Below the pieces are notes generated by a model, which had not been told where the DNA came from, ran no database searches, and saw only the letters and a program-made list of their open reading frames with translations. Of a stretch of DNA of 64,000 nt, positions 1 to 10,233 are shown piece after piece (the stretch's first letter is position 1; each line of letters opens with the position of its first letter). The translations under genes and the position numbers were made by a program. The stretch covers positions 8,514,501 to 8,578,500 of the forward strand of contig CM040107.1 of NCBI GenBank assembly GCA_022496805.1, given 5' to 3'. This stretch comes from Pohlia nutans. Taxonomy: Eukaryota > Streptophyta > Bryopsida > Bryales > Mniaceae.

Positions 1-1
1 T

Positions 2-982
2 ACTGAGCGGACATACTTGTTCAAGATGTCAGAAAATGGATCGGCCTATGGGGTTGATCTTGTGAGGCGGATGCAGCCAGGAGGTGATCTAACGAGTTGC
101 TGGATCATGTTTGACCATCTCAAGAGAGTCGTTGGATGGACAACAATGTCTTGTCATGTTTTTGATGCAGAATTTGGTCGCTTGATGACCATAGCCACAT
201 GTGAGATTAGCAACAATGATGCAGAGTCGCAGAAGAACATGTGGGTAGCTATGAATAAGGTAATGCAAAGAAACAAAGTTCCTAATCTCTACTTCAAGGG
301 ATTCATAGCAAACTAGGATGAAGCTAACTGGGAGGCTCTGAGGGTCATATACGGGAATGGGGATCCAAACTGTAAGTTGGTTGGTAGAGAGAGATGTCTT
401 GATATGGATTGGACCGGTTCATTGGAACGGCTGACACTGGAGAATATTCAACCAAACAGTCAAGAGTTGCACAAGAAACTCTGTAAAGATTACAAAGAGG
501 CCAAGACCGCTTGGGAGTCTGAAGAGCTGTACCACTGCATAAGAGATACGTGGTTGTCTTCAGGAGCTGCCATCGAAGATGGAGTGTGACAGCTGGATGA
601 TTGGTTAGGATTCTGGCACTTCAGATACCGTCAATGGGGCGGCTTCTTTGACCTGGTAATTTCTCAAATCGATGCTGTGAAAATATACTGCTAAAACAAT
701 TGAAATGTCAATAATGTGAATATTGATGTCACTGACCCTTTCTAATCTTGCGATCAGGATCTCAACATCTGCATGGAGGCGGATTTACCATCGTGTAATC
801 TAGGCGGAACCGCATATAGCCACTGGAAACGGCTGTCGGAGAGTAGAGGGACGGGTCTCTACATCGCAACAGTTGACGATATGATGCGCTCTGTGAAGCA
901 ATCAGCCATTTACGAAGGGTTCTTACTGGCCATTCGTTGTGAACAAACCATTTCCTCGATGAGCATTGGATACGGGCTATAA
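2..982 (+). pseudogene. MULE-like transposase fragment, two exons, with in-frame stops
   Basis: One frame stays open from the left window edge, so the 5' end lies outside. It is interrupted by TAG at 314-316 and TGA near 587. A GT-AG intron fits 656-757 (102 bp, phase 0): the frame before it ends in WHFRYRQWGGFFDL and resumes at 758 with DLNICMEADLPSCNLGG. Readable blocks are RVVGWTTMSCHVFD, LMTIATCEISNNDAES, LYFKGFIA and DEANWEALRVIYGNGDP. From memory these resemble a plant transposase-like family with a MULE/DDE-type core, in which FKGF-x-AD-x-QANW carries an acidic residue; here that Asp reads Asn. The exact superfamily is uncertain. It ends at TAA 980-982. This is a decayed copy and no terminal inverted repeats were identified. 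Confidence 0.6.
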
Positions 983-1411
983 GTCAGAACATCTCTATTT
1001 GCAGATGTTATAATCCTAGGTAACTTGTCGTATTGGTAATCCTAGGTAACTTGTAACATTTGGGTGTGGTGGTCAGGCGGTCGTCCTCAGCCACGAGGTC
1101 GACATGCTGGCTGCATCCAAGGGCTGTCTCAAACCTTGGATTTACCACGGAGGGTTTTTTTTAAGTAATGTGTTTGAATATTTTGGGGTTGGAACATTTC
1201 CACCTTTCTAAGTTTACACTGTCTATGTTTTGCTCCATATCTATTTGGCAAGGTCCTTTCAGGGGTCAAAGGGTCTATGGTGTAGAACACAGTACTCTTT
1301 GTCCTCCGTGAGAACTATGACAAACAAGGAACAAATGTCAGCACTCTCCAATTCTTCCATTCCAATCCCAGTTTCCATGTCTTCCAAGTGTTACTGTGGG
1401 GGACGTTCACA
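983..1411. other. Non-coding spacer with a short direct duplication
   Basis: No gene seen. An 18-base word, TAATCCTAGGTAACTTGT, occurs twice near 1010 and 1037. The rest is unremarkable and could be flank of the transposase relic or of the tandem repeat that follows. Confidence 0.4.
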
Positions 1412-2230
1412 ATGACTTGCAACCATGGCATCCAAGGATAGTGATACAGAACCATGGCGTCCAAGGATAGTGATCCAGAACCATGGCGTCCAAGGATAGT
1501 GACACACACTGGCCAACACCAGTCACACCAAGCCAGACATCACATCTCCCCGCCGCCAAAGCCAAAGCCCAAGCACAACACCAGATGTCTATGTCAATGA
1601 CATCCTTCTTCCACTACCCAGCCAAATCCACGGGAATGTCATCGTGGACGTTCATCATGACCTAATTACTGCCAAAACATTCAAATCCAACAACATTTCA
1701 GAACCTTCAGCGCCTCATTTTTTCCAAGCTCTCTAATTCACAATGTCTGGGCATCCAAGGATAGTGACCCAGCACCATGGCTTCCACGACCCAGAACCAT
1801 GGCCTCCTAGGATAGTGTCACAAACTGGCCATCACAAGACTCACACAAAGCCAGACATCACATCTCCCCGCCGCCAAAGCCAAAGCCCAAGCACAACACC
1901 AGATGTCTATGTCAATGATATCCTTGTTCCACTATCCAGCCATATCCATGGGAATGTCATCATGGACGTTCATTATGTCCTAATCACTGCCAAAACATTC
2001 AAATCCAACAACATTTCAGAACCTTCAGCGCCTTATTTTTTCCAAGCTCTCTAATTCACAATGTCTGGGCATCCAAGGATAGTGACCCAGGACCATGGCT
2101 TCCATGACCCAGAACCATGGCCTCCAAGGATAGTGACCTTGAACCACGCACTGGCCAACAAGACTCACACAAAGCCAGACATCACATCTCCTCGCTGCCC
2201 ATGCCCAGATTCCCATGTCAATGACATCAA
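1412..2230. repeat. Tandem repeat of about 318 bp, roughly 2.5 copies
   Basis: The phrase CAATGTCTGGGCATCCAAGG starts at 1741 and again at 2059, a spacing of 318 bp. The preceding block from about 1422 is a further, more divergent copy. Each unit carries one or more copies of a ~28-bp sub-repeat, ACCATGGCNTCCAAGGATAG, and ends with the same CCAAGCTCTCTAATTCACA. Short ORFs on both strands here are repeat artefacts. The block may be LTR or leader sequence of the element that carries the ORF at 2892, but no LTR pair was found. Confidence 0.75.
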
Positions 2231-2891
2231 ACCTACCCTAGTGCCCCTAACATACCGCGGTAGCCAAGGAAATCGTGGTAATTGCACAGCAGCCATCATT
2301 AGAACCCGCAGCCATCATTAGAACCCGCAGCCATCGGCCGCCGCAGCCACCAGAAACTCGGGCCTACTCATGTTTGCCAAGGTATTCGTGGACGTTCATC
2401 AAGCCCACCATCACTGCCACAACATTCAAAACCAGCAGCATTATAGAGACTCCAGCGCCTCTCATTCAAAGCTCTATTTTTTTCAATTGCAACCCAAATT
2501 CGCCCGGTCCTCCGATCCTTCTCCTCTTTAGTTCTACGCTGTCATGTTTGTCCCTCACTCCTGCACATCTCTCTTGCTGTCTATGTTCTTCTTTTGCGCA
2601 TCTCTCTTGCCTGCGCGAAAACCTTGGATCTCTCAGTCCAAGTTCTCTCATTCTAAGTTCTCTCATTCCAAGTTCTCTCATTCCAAGTTTTACCATTGGA
2701 ATCCCAGTTCTCCCTTTCCTCCGATCCTTCTCCTCTTTAGTTTTACGGTTTCTGTGCTTCGCCTCTAATCTATCGCACGATTCGCGTTCATCTTCTTTCC
2801 TGTCTAGTATCTCGCGCATCTATCTCACATCTCTCTTGCCCGTGCACTCTCCTTGATTTCCAATCTTCTCTGTTGTCTTTCACTTGGAGCC
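2231..2891 (+). other. Pyrimidine-rich leader with internal duplications
   Basis: C+T-rich sequence directly upstream of the ATG at 2892. The phrase TCCTCCGATCCTTCTCCTCT occurs at about 2508 and 2717, and a 15-bp unit (AAGTTCTCTCATTCC) is repeated about four times between 2640 and 2690. Open frames on both strands (for example 2275-2856 and 2466-2819) are low-complexity and look non-coding. It reads like a 5' leader or LTR/UTR segment. Confidence 0.5.
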
Positions 2892-4613
2892 ATGGCATTT
2901 TCCTCGGATAAGAATGAACAGCACAAGCCCATTTATGTTCCTTGCTAGATCGATCAGTGGAAGAAACATCAAGACGCTATTTGGTGTGACAAGACAAACT
3001 TGATGCGGTACTTGGAGGACGTCGATACCAAGGTCGACGTCGTACTTTGCAATACGTTCATCGAGTCACACAGGGAAAGAGACAAAAATGAAGCACACCC
3101 GTCCGGCGTTGTGGAAGGTATTCTTGTCCAGTACTCACCTCGTTACTTGCATAATTATTTTGGTTGGGATTTATCGGGGGTCATCAGTTGGAACGCATCC
3201 ACCTGTCGTCACCCAGAGCCGGACTGGATGAAATTTTTGGGCGACACACTGGAGAAGAAGCCCGGGAGATACGATGTATTTGATTTGGCCAAACTTCACA
3301 GAAATCCTTGGTTTTCAAGGCTACGGGGCATACTCAGCCAAATCATCCTCCGGAATGACTGCCATTCTATTGCAGCTGACCAGCTCAAAATGATTCTCAT
3401 GGCCGACGCTGGTGAGAAGGTGAATTGGAGTTTCATCCTAGACAAGTACTTTAGATACTGCCTGGTGGGCCACCGCAGCAGCAAGACGTACCAGAGTCCG
3501 ATCGGGCCCTTCCTGACTAAGTACATAACCCGCTATCTCGAGCACTACCGCAAGGACTTGGCAAATGAACGTGAGTTCGCACAGGAAGGGCAGTCGTCGC
3601 AACCTCAGTTTGCCACGGTGTCCGAGGAAGTCGCACGTCTGCAAGCAGAGCGTGTGAAGACAGAGAATGCGAATGCGAATTTTGAGGCCAACAAAGTCCG
3701 CACAATACAAGAGGCACTGCGCATCACAGTCACCAATGTATACAAACACCTCAGAGACATGCCCAAGGCCACGGCATATCCAACTGAAGAGTTCATTGAC
3801 CGATGCTGTGACGATGCCATTGAGAGCTTGGGCCTGCAAGAATCAGACTATGACTGGGATGATGAAGACGTGCCTTTGCATCAGATCTTGCAACCCGAGA
3901 GTGAGGCAAAAGCAGGAATCCGGGAAGAGACACCCCCAAACACACTGCCAGCGCCAACCACAACTTCCATGGTAACACCAGTCCCAGTGACGACACCAAT
4001 CACACCCGGAGCTCCAAGCGACCTCCAATCTGCTTCTGCTACCCAAAGTGCTACCCAAGACGCTGCCCAAGGTGTCACCCAAGGTGCTGCCCAAGGTGAA
4101 CAAGAGCGTCAGGTCAACATTGCGTGCCATCGTGTGGACTCGGAGGAGATGCCTCAATCCTCGCCACCCCAGCCTCCACAGAACACGGTACAGCATCCCT
4201 CCAAAACTTTTCAAGAGCATAAGACTGCTTTGGCAAAAATAGAGTGCGATAACAATTTGGAGGAGCAGTTTGACGATATTGAGGGTGATGAGGACTTTGC
4301 TATCGCCATAGAAGAAACCTTGAAGTATTTTAATGAGAACCCGAATTTGGGTGCCCGTTACTCCAATCCCGATGCAAATGTTAAGGGGTGTCTATGTTGT
4401 AATAAAAACCTGGCCAAGAGCGTGTTTGATGTATATCAACATTGTGCAATTGAAAAGACAAAACACGTCCTGATGCATAGGGGTGTTGCTGCAGCCATAA
4501 AAGCCCTTTATGGCGACCAAGATCCACCACGTAGCCAAGCTGCACAGAGACCCCGCGAAGAAACCCGACCAAATCGGTCATCATCCGCCAGTCGCGCCAG
4601 AAACAGGGGTTAG
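2892..4613 (+). pseudogene. Transposon accessory protein, free-standing copy with C2H2-like finger (one nonsense codon)
   Basis: ATG at 2892 opens a frame of about 573 codons with a single stop, TAG at 2946-2948, then open to 4613. The first half contains GVVEGILVQYSPRYLHNYFG and a helical block, MILMADAGEKVNWSFILDKY, followed by PIGPFLTKYITRYL; this pattern recalls plant-transposon-protein/plant-mobile-domain folds. A coiled-coil-like, then Q/T/P-rich linker follows. The C-terminus has a finger C-x2-C-x13-H-x7-H (CLCCNKNLAKSVFDVYQH) and then LMHRGVAAAIKALYG, reminiscent of zf-XS. The whole length is homologous to the C-terminal extension of the Ty3 pol at 30730-32286. Function is unknown; nucleic-acid binding is inferred from the finger. 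Alternatively it could be a host gene related to the element. Confidence 0.65.
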
Positions 4614-4619
4614 ATCAGT

Positions 4620-4750
4620 TAGTGACCCAGGGAGTGAACATGGACCCTGTATACAATTTTGTTAATACCACAATGATTTTTTTCTTAGTGACCAAGGGAA
4701 TGAGCATGGACCCTTTATACAATTTTGTTAATACCACAATGATTTTTTCC
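4620..4750. repeat. Tandem duplication of 66 bp
   Basis: Two copies beginning TAGTGACC at 4620 and 4686, both running through TACAATTTTGTTAATACCAC and ending in a T-run. They lie directly after the stop of the accessory ORF. Confidence 0.85.
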
Positions 4751-5488
4751 TTTCCATACAAACTCTGTTGTATACAATCTGCTTCTTGTTCATGTATTAC
4801 ATGCTTGAAAATTGTATGTTTGTTAAGAGATGGATTCACCATGGACCATGGACACCGTGGGCAGTCAGGGAGCCACCACATTCCAAGGTTGGATGGGTAT
4901 GATGCATGGATGTGTTGTCCTCTTTGAGTGACTCATGTAATGCTGCGATGTTCCACGTTTTCCATGCAAACTCTGTTGACAGTGGTAAAGGCAATTCGGG
5001 GCGGATAGGTAGTAATGGGTTTAGGGTCACAAGTAGTTATTGTATATACACGGGACTGATGCATGTATGTGTTGTTCTCTTTGAGCGACTTATGCAACAC
5101 CAGGATGTTCTTTCTTTTTCAAATGAACTTTGTTGTAGATAATCTTTTTTTTTCCATATGAACTATGTTGCATACAACCTTATACATGTATTGCGAGTTT
5201 GTAAATCTCTTTTATAAATCTCTTTTGTAAATATGCAAGTCCCCAGACTACCAAGGTCTCCACTATATCTGTGCCCAACACAAAGTCATTCCTAGGGCAA
5301 CCAAAGCCCGAAAGATAAACCATTATCGGCAACCAAGGTCTCGAATTTTTAAAACAAAAATTGTAAAAACCAAAGGGGAGCTCAGAAATATGACAAAAAT
5401 TAGACCCTAAACCCTAAAGCTATTCTTGGAAATGTACCACACCTAAAATACTATTTTAGGGGGGTAAAACCTAAATTTAGACGCCTTT
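4751..5488. other. Non-coding tract after the accessory ORF, possible LTR remnant
   Basis: No gene seen. Phrases such as ACCAAGGTCTC recur (about 5257 and 5333) and recall the style of the probable LTR at 32330. There is one short telomere-like run, ACCCTAAACCCTAAA, near 5403. No TG...CA boundaries or target duplication could be fixed. Confidence 0.3.
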
Positions 5489-5531
5489 TTAACCCAAAAA
5501 ACCTAGATCTAGTAAATAAATTCTTCGAAAT

Positions 5532-6524
5532 TTACTGGGTAAATGTGAATTTTCTGCTCTCCGCTCTCCTATTTCTGCTCTCCGCTCTCCGCTCTCCACT
5601 CGCACACGAGCTTTCCCCGTCAGTGCTAGGAAAATAAGATTTAAGGAGTAAGTCCAATACCTCGGCTGAAAGGCAGATCGTGGTCTTCGTGGTCTGCATC
5701 GTCTTGATGTCGATGGCGATCGAGTTGAACATCCATGTCGCCCAGTCCCATTGCATGTCGTGGTCAATAAGAGACTCGACTGTGCAAAGGACGTCATGCA
5801 TTTCCTTGCTGATGTAGGTTGTCTTGCATTTGAACCCGATGCCTTGAATGAACGCCGTCAGTCGCCTGTGGTATTCGCGTTTGTTGTGGCAGATGCTGTA
5901 GCCCTCAGCAGTCTTGCCGGCAGCGGAGTACTCCTCGAACCGTCCCGTTGGATACTCCTCAGGTGCAATCGGCTGCATGGTAATGCCGAATGGGAGTTTC
6001 AGGACTTTGTGGACGATAGTTGGGTCGATCGTGAGTGTCTGAGTGCGGACGTGGGCCATGATCATCTTGCCTTTGACGTCAGCTGTCGCGACGTTGACAA
6101 ACTCCTCAATCAGCTCCATGCGTGGCACGCGATGGGAGTTGTCTCAGTTGAGTGCGACGAACTTGAAGACGCCTATCGACTTCATGAATTCCGCCTCGGT
6201 CGGCTGGTCATTGGCGTACTCCCGCCACTTCCGAATCGGCCGCATTGACTGAAAGGCTAGGATTTTATAGAGCCCTTCCTATGTGCGGATCGGAATTTCG
6301 TACGTCCGTGGTGCGGAGGACCAGAGACGTCGTGGGCCGCGGTCAATCCACTTGCCTTTTGCCATCAATCGGTTGGCTGAGAATCTAATGGGATAGGTGA
6401 GGACGGCGGCCATAATGGGCCCTATTGGTTTGCAACCAGCAGTCCTCTCCTGGAAGACAACCGGCGACCAAGAAACACCACGGCAACCATGTACGCCGAG
6501 GAAATTAACGTTGATGCTTTCCAA
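5532..6524 (-). pseudogene. Plant-transposon-protein-like ORF, copy 1 (two nonsense codons)
   Basis: Read on the minus strand, one frame runs from about 6524 to 5532 with stops at TAG (plus 6279-6281) and TGA (plus 6144-6146). Key blocks in order are RTYEIPIRT, MRPIRKWREYANDQ, FMKSIGVFKFVAL, RMELIEEFVNVATADVKGKM, LTIDPTIVHKVLKLPFG, YISKEMHDVLCTVESLIDHD, DWATWMFNSIAIDIKT and LSAEVLDLLLKSYFP. The arrangement recalls the putative plant transposon protein / plant mobile domain families, which form helical folds and are often carried by plant LTR elements. The tail becomes a short-period Ser/Arg/Glu repeat encoded by CTCTCCG-type DNA. A second, divergent copy lies at 37796-39823. Its function in transposition is unknown. 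Confidence 0.6.
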
Positions 6525-6602
6525 CCAGGAAGAAATGATGCCTGCTGGGAGTGCGGATCCTTACATCACAGGAAGAGTTAGTGCCCAATACTAAGGCAAT
6601 GC

Positions 6603-9000
6603 TTGGTACAGACAAATCCCCCTACGGATCCCAGCCGACCTCCATCGACTTCCATGGACAACCAAAAAATCCTAGCACCCAACAGAAGGGGTGGAACAAC
6701 ACTCACTGAAGTCCATGGCACTGAGACGAATGTCTGTACCATTAGCACTTCCGCGGTAACCACACGGTCCAAGTCTACCCCAGTAGAGCACGTGGTAGAA
6801 CATCGGAAGCCTTTTCCAACAAATCATTGGGAAAGACTTCACAAAATAAGAACAGACTTACACAAGGGACTGGAATCTTTCTACAAAACTCATGAATACG
6901 ACAAATACTAGACGAGACCAACGTCACTATAACGCTATCCAAGTTGTTGATATTAAGTCCTGAATTGCAGCAATACCTGCAACGGGCCACCATGACTGAT
7001 ACTACGTCAGACCCTGCAATCATTGAAGTCAATGCCACCACGCTAGATCCTGATGCCGCGGTGATACATTTGCAACTAGGAAAACATAAGCTAACCAATG
7101 TATAAGTGGATGGCGAATCGGGTGTCAACGTGATGAGCAATCTTTTACGAAATCACTTGGGACTGCCCCCTCTAAAAACTGCCAAGTTTATACTCTGGAT
7201 GGCTAATGACGACCCAGTGATTCCTTTGGGAATACTTGCCACGGTAGCTATTACCACCCATGGAGTGTCCACGCCGGCCACTTTTGTTATCATTGATATG
7301 CCTGACAGTAGTAATTTCCCAGTAATACTTGGACGACCATGGCTCCGAGACATGAACGCTATCCATGACTGGTCTGGCAACCAGATTCGCATACACCGCC
7401 AAGGAAAAACCGTGGTTATCCCAGTTGATGGATGCATCACGCGTGCAAAAGCCAATCAAATTTGTCACTCGGCAGGGACCAATTGGGTAAAAGGCCTTTC
7501 CCAAGAACAAGAAGCTCTGGTTTTCCATGCCAACCCAGAACTCATACCGTTAGCGGAATTTCATCTGGCCAATTTGGTCACTAATCTCGAGAAGGTGGAC
7601 CTTCCGCCACGATTTTCCAAAGAAGTCCGCGAATCGGTTATTGTCAACACCACTCCAGCATCACTTGCTCTTCAGAAAGAAGTAGTGAATGGATGGACCC
7701 CTGGTGCCAAGGATAGAGTGGAATTGGTGAATCTTGGGACGACAAACGATCCCAAGTACATCAAGATTAATGCGGACGCCCCAGATTCTATTAAACAAGC
7801 TGCTATAGCCTTTTTCCATGAATACCACGACATCTTTGCATGGAGTCACGAAGACCTCAAAGGTATACCACAGACCTTGGCTGAGCATACCATTGACTTG
7901 GTACCAAATGCTACCCCGGTGCAACAAAGGCTAGAGGATGAATCCAAACTATGCGACGAGAGTCAAGGCAGAATTGGACAAACTGTTGCAGGCCAAATTC
8001 ATATCCCCTGTGGACTCGGTTCCTTGGTTGTCCCCGATGGTGATCATTCTTAAAAAGAATGGAGCACTGCGAATTTGTGTTGATTTTCACAAGTTAAACG
8101 CGGCTACCAAGAAAGATCACTATCCATTACCATACATGGAAGAGATCATAGATGAAGTCGCCGTCCACGAGATGTATTCATTCCTAGATTGTTTCTCTGG
8201 ATACTACCAAGTAGCCATGGCAGAACAAGACAAAAACAAAACAGCTTTTTCAACAGAGGGGACCATACCAGTTTGAGAGAATGCCATTTGGAGCGAAGAA
8301 CGCACCCATGACATTCCAAAGAGTGATGGAGTTGATTTTTCGACCATACTTGAAACAGTTCTTCCGAATTTATTTGGACGACGGGACTATGTATGGATGG
8401 ATGAAGGATCACGTAGCTCACCTGTGACAAATATTCTATGCTTGCCGAGCAAACGGTGTTAGCTTCAATGCCAATAAATGCATGTTTCTTCTCTTAGCAG
8501 GGGTCATCCTTGGGTATATAGTTTGCAAATATGGCAAACTACCCGACCGAGCAAAAATCAAGGATATCTTGGACATCACGCCTCCAAAGGACAAGAAGGG
8601 AGTTCAACGCCTCCTTGGTTTATCCCAGTTCAGCAGGATCTACATTGAGAAACAAGCGCACATTACCGCATCCATCACAGTGTTGAACCATGCCAAGTAC
8701 ACTTACTCCCAAGACTGGACGCCCGCAGTCCAAGACGCCTTGGACAAGATCAAGGTGGCATACTCCAATGCACCCATACTTATTGGCCCGGACAGGTCCA
8801 AGTCATTCCATGTACAAACGGATGCCTCCAACATTGCCGTGGGAGTCATTTTAGCCCCAAATGTTAATGGCAAAGATGATCAACTTGTGGCGTACGCAAG
8901 TGGCCCTTGAATCAGGCAGAGCAAAACTACTCCACGACAGAAAGGGAAGCCCTGGCCATGATTTACGCTGTTAAAAAATTCCGCCATTATCTCTTGGGGA
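6603..9000 (+). pseudogene. Ty3/gypsy pol, 5' half: protease, reverse transcriptase, start of RNase H
   Basis: Domains in order: a linker region (6603-7100); aspartic protease with VDGESGVNVM at 7106 and VILGRPWLRDM near 7325; reverse transcriptase from about 7935, with WLSPMVIILKKNG, RICVDFHKLN, PFGAKNAP and the catalytic YLDD near 8375; then RNase H with FHVQTDASNIAVG and [13 protein letters not shown], breaking off at KKFRHYLLG, base 9000. Breaks seen: TAA at 7103-7105, TGA near 8427, and shifts of frame near 6910, 7935, 8256 and 8900. No gag core or 5' LTR was found upstream. The frame resumes exactly at 28990 beyond the CACTA insertion. This copy cannot encode an active enzyme. Confidence 0.93.
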
Positions 9001-9001
9001 C

Positions 9002-10233
9002 ACTACAAGGAGTTGGGCGACCTAATTGACCAAAAGTTGACAAAATTCTGTCAACTGACCTGTCAATTATGCTACCTTGATTCGGTCACATATGGACAGA
9101 ATTTTGTCAGTTTTCCTGTCATATCGGTCACAGTTACACGTCGGATACAGTTTCGCCGGTCCTGTGCTCCACGCTGGAATGACTCGGCCATGTCAGCATT
9201 GACATACCAGTAACATGTTATTTATTAACTGGTTAAAACAGTAGTGAATTTCCTGGAAGTTTCGGGTAGTAGATAAGAAAAAACGGCAATTACCACATGA
9301 GGTAATTATGTAAATCTTCCACAATTTAAGGGCGAACTGCGAGTTCACGTCTACTGTATTTGTGGGGGCTGTTTTTTCAACCATTGCGGTGGTTACAAGT
9401 GGGCAGATTGATACTTGACATGTATTTACATACGCCAGTAATTAGATATATAATGTTGCACGTGGAAATACTACAGCCATTCACATCTTCCTTTGGATTT
9501 TAGGGTTTTTACTGTACATATAGTGGCAACAGTGACAAAAGGTTTTAAAATGGTTTTTTGTGAACTATTTCACTAGTACGAGTGATTCTTCTACTGAACT
9601 ATAAATGCCCTTCCTAAATTGTACATTGTAGGCAGAATTATGGATCTATTCAGTTACTACTATAACGTAACCATACAAGTTTTGTACTGAATCTAATACA
9701 TTTACTCAGTGATTGGGCCCAATGAATCCGTCATAGATTAAACTATTGCATCCTCGTTGAAGGCCGAAGCAACTGTCTTCTGCTGCTCTGTAAGACGATT
9801 GAAAAGGACAGCAAACTATTCATGGAAGTATTACTTTAATTCCGCCTTGCTTTCATCTTAAAGCGTCTTGTTTTTTTCATGGCTTCATTCCTCCGGGGTT
9901 CTGCAACATCGTCCATACACTGCGAAAAGCATTCCATGCACTCTTGACTGTATTTCACTTTGCAATCACTTAAACTACATATATAGATCTTAATTTGTTT
10001 AAAACTAAAACATGCACATTGCGTTCTTTGGTATTACATGCCTGCACAATGATTGAAATGTGTGCTACACATAACTTCTGGAACTCCACAAAATATTTCA
10101 TTCACAAATGCAACCCTTTTCCAAAACCAGATATCACTAACTATTAGCATATTGGTGGTCAGTACAATATATGGGAAGACCACGTCAGACACTCGCGATA
10201 ATACTACATACACTGTCCCATTATCATCTGTAG
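9002..10233. promoter_or_regulatory. CACTA-1 left subterminal region
   Basis: No gene seen. Between 9040 and 9130 the words TTGACAAAATTCTGTCAACT, GACCTGTCAAT and TTTTGTCAG are repeated in both orientations, as expected of subterminal transposase-binding repeats. The remainder is AT-rich and non-coding up to the last exon of the minus-strand gene. Confidence 0.5.

Noticed and set aside
3438..4220. Long minus-strand ORFs under the accessory gene
   Set aside because: They are shadows of the plus-strand frame, which has the homologue and motif support.
5400..5420. Interstitial telomere
   Set aside because: Only about two CCCTAAA units; too short to be a telomere relic.
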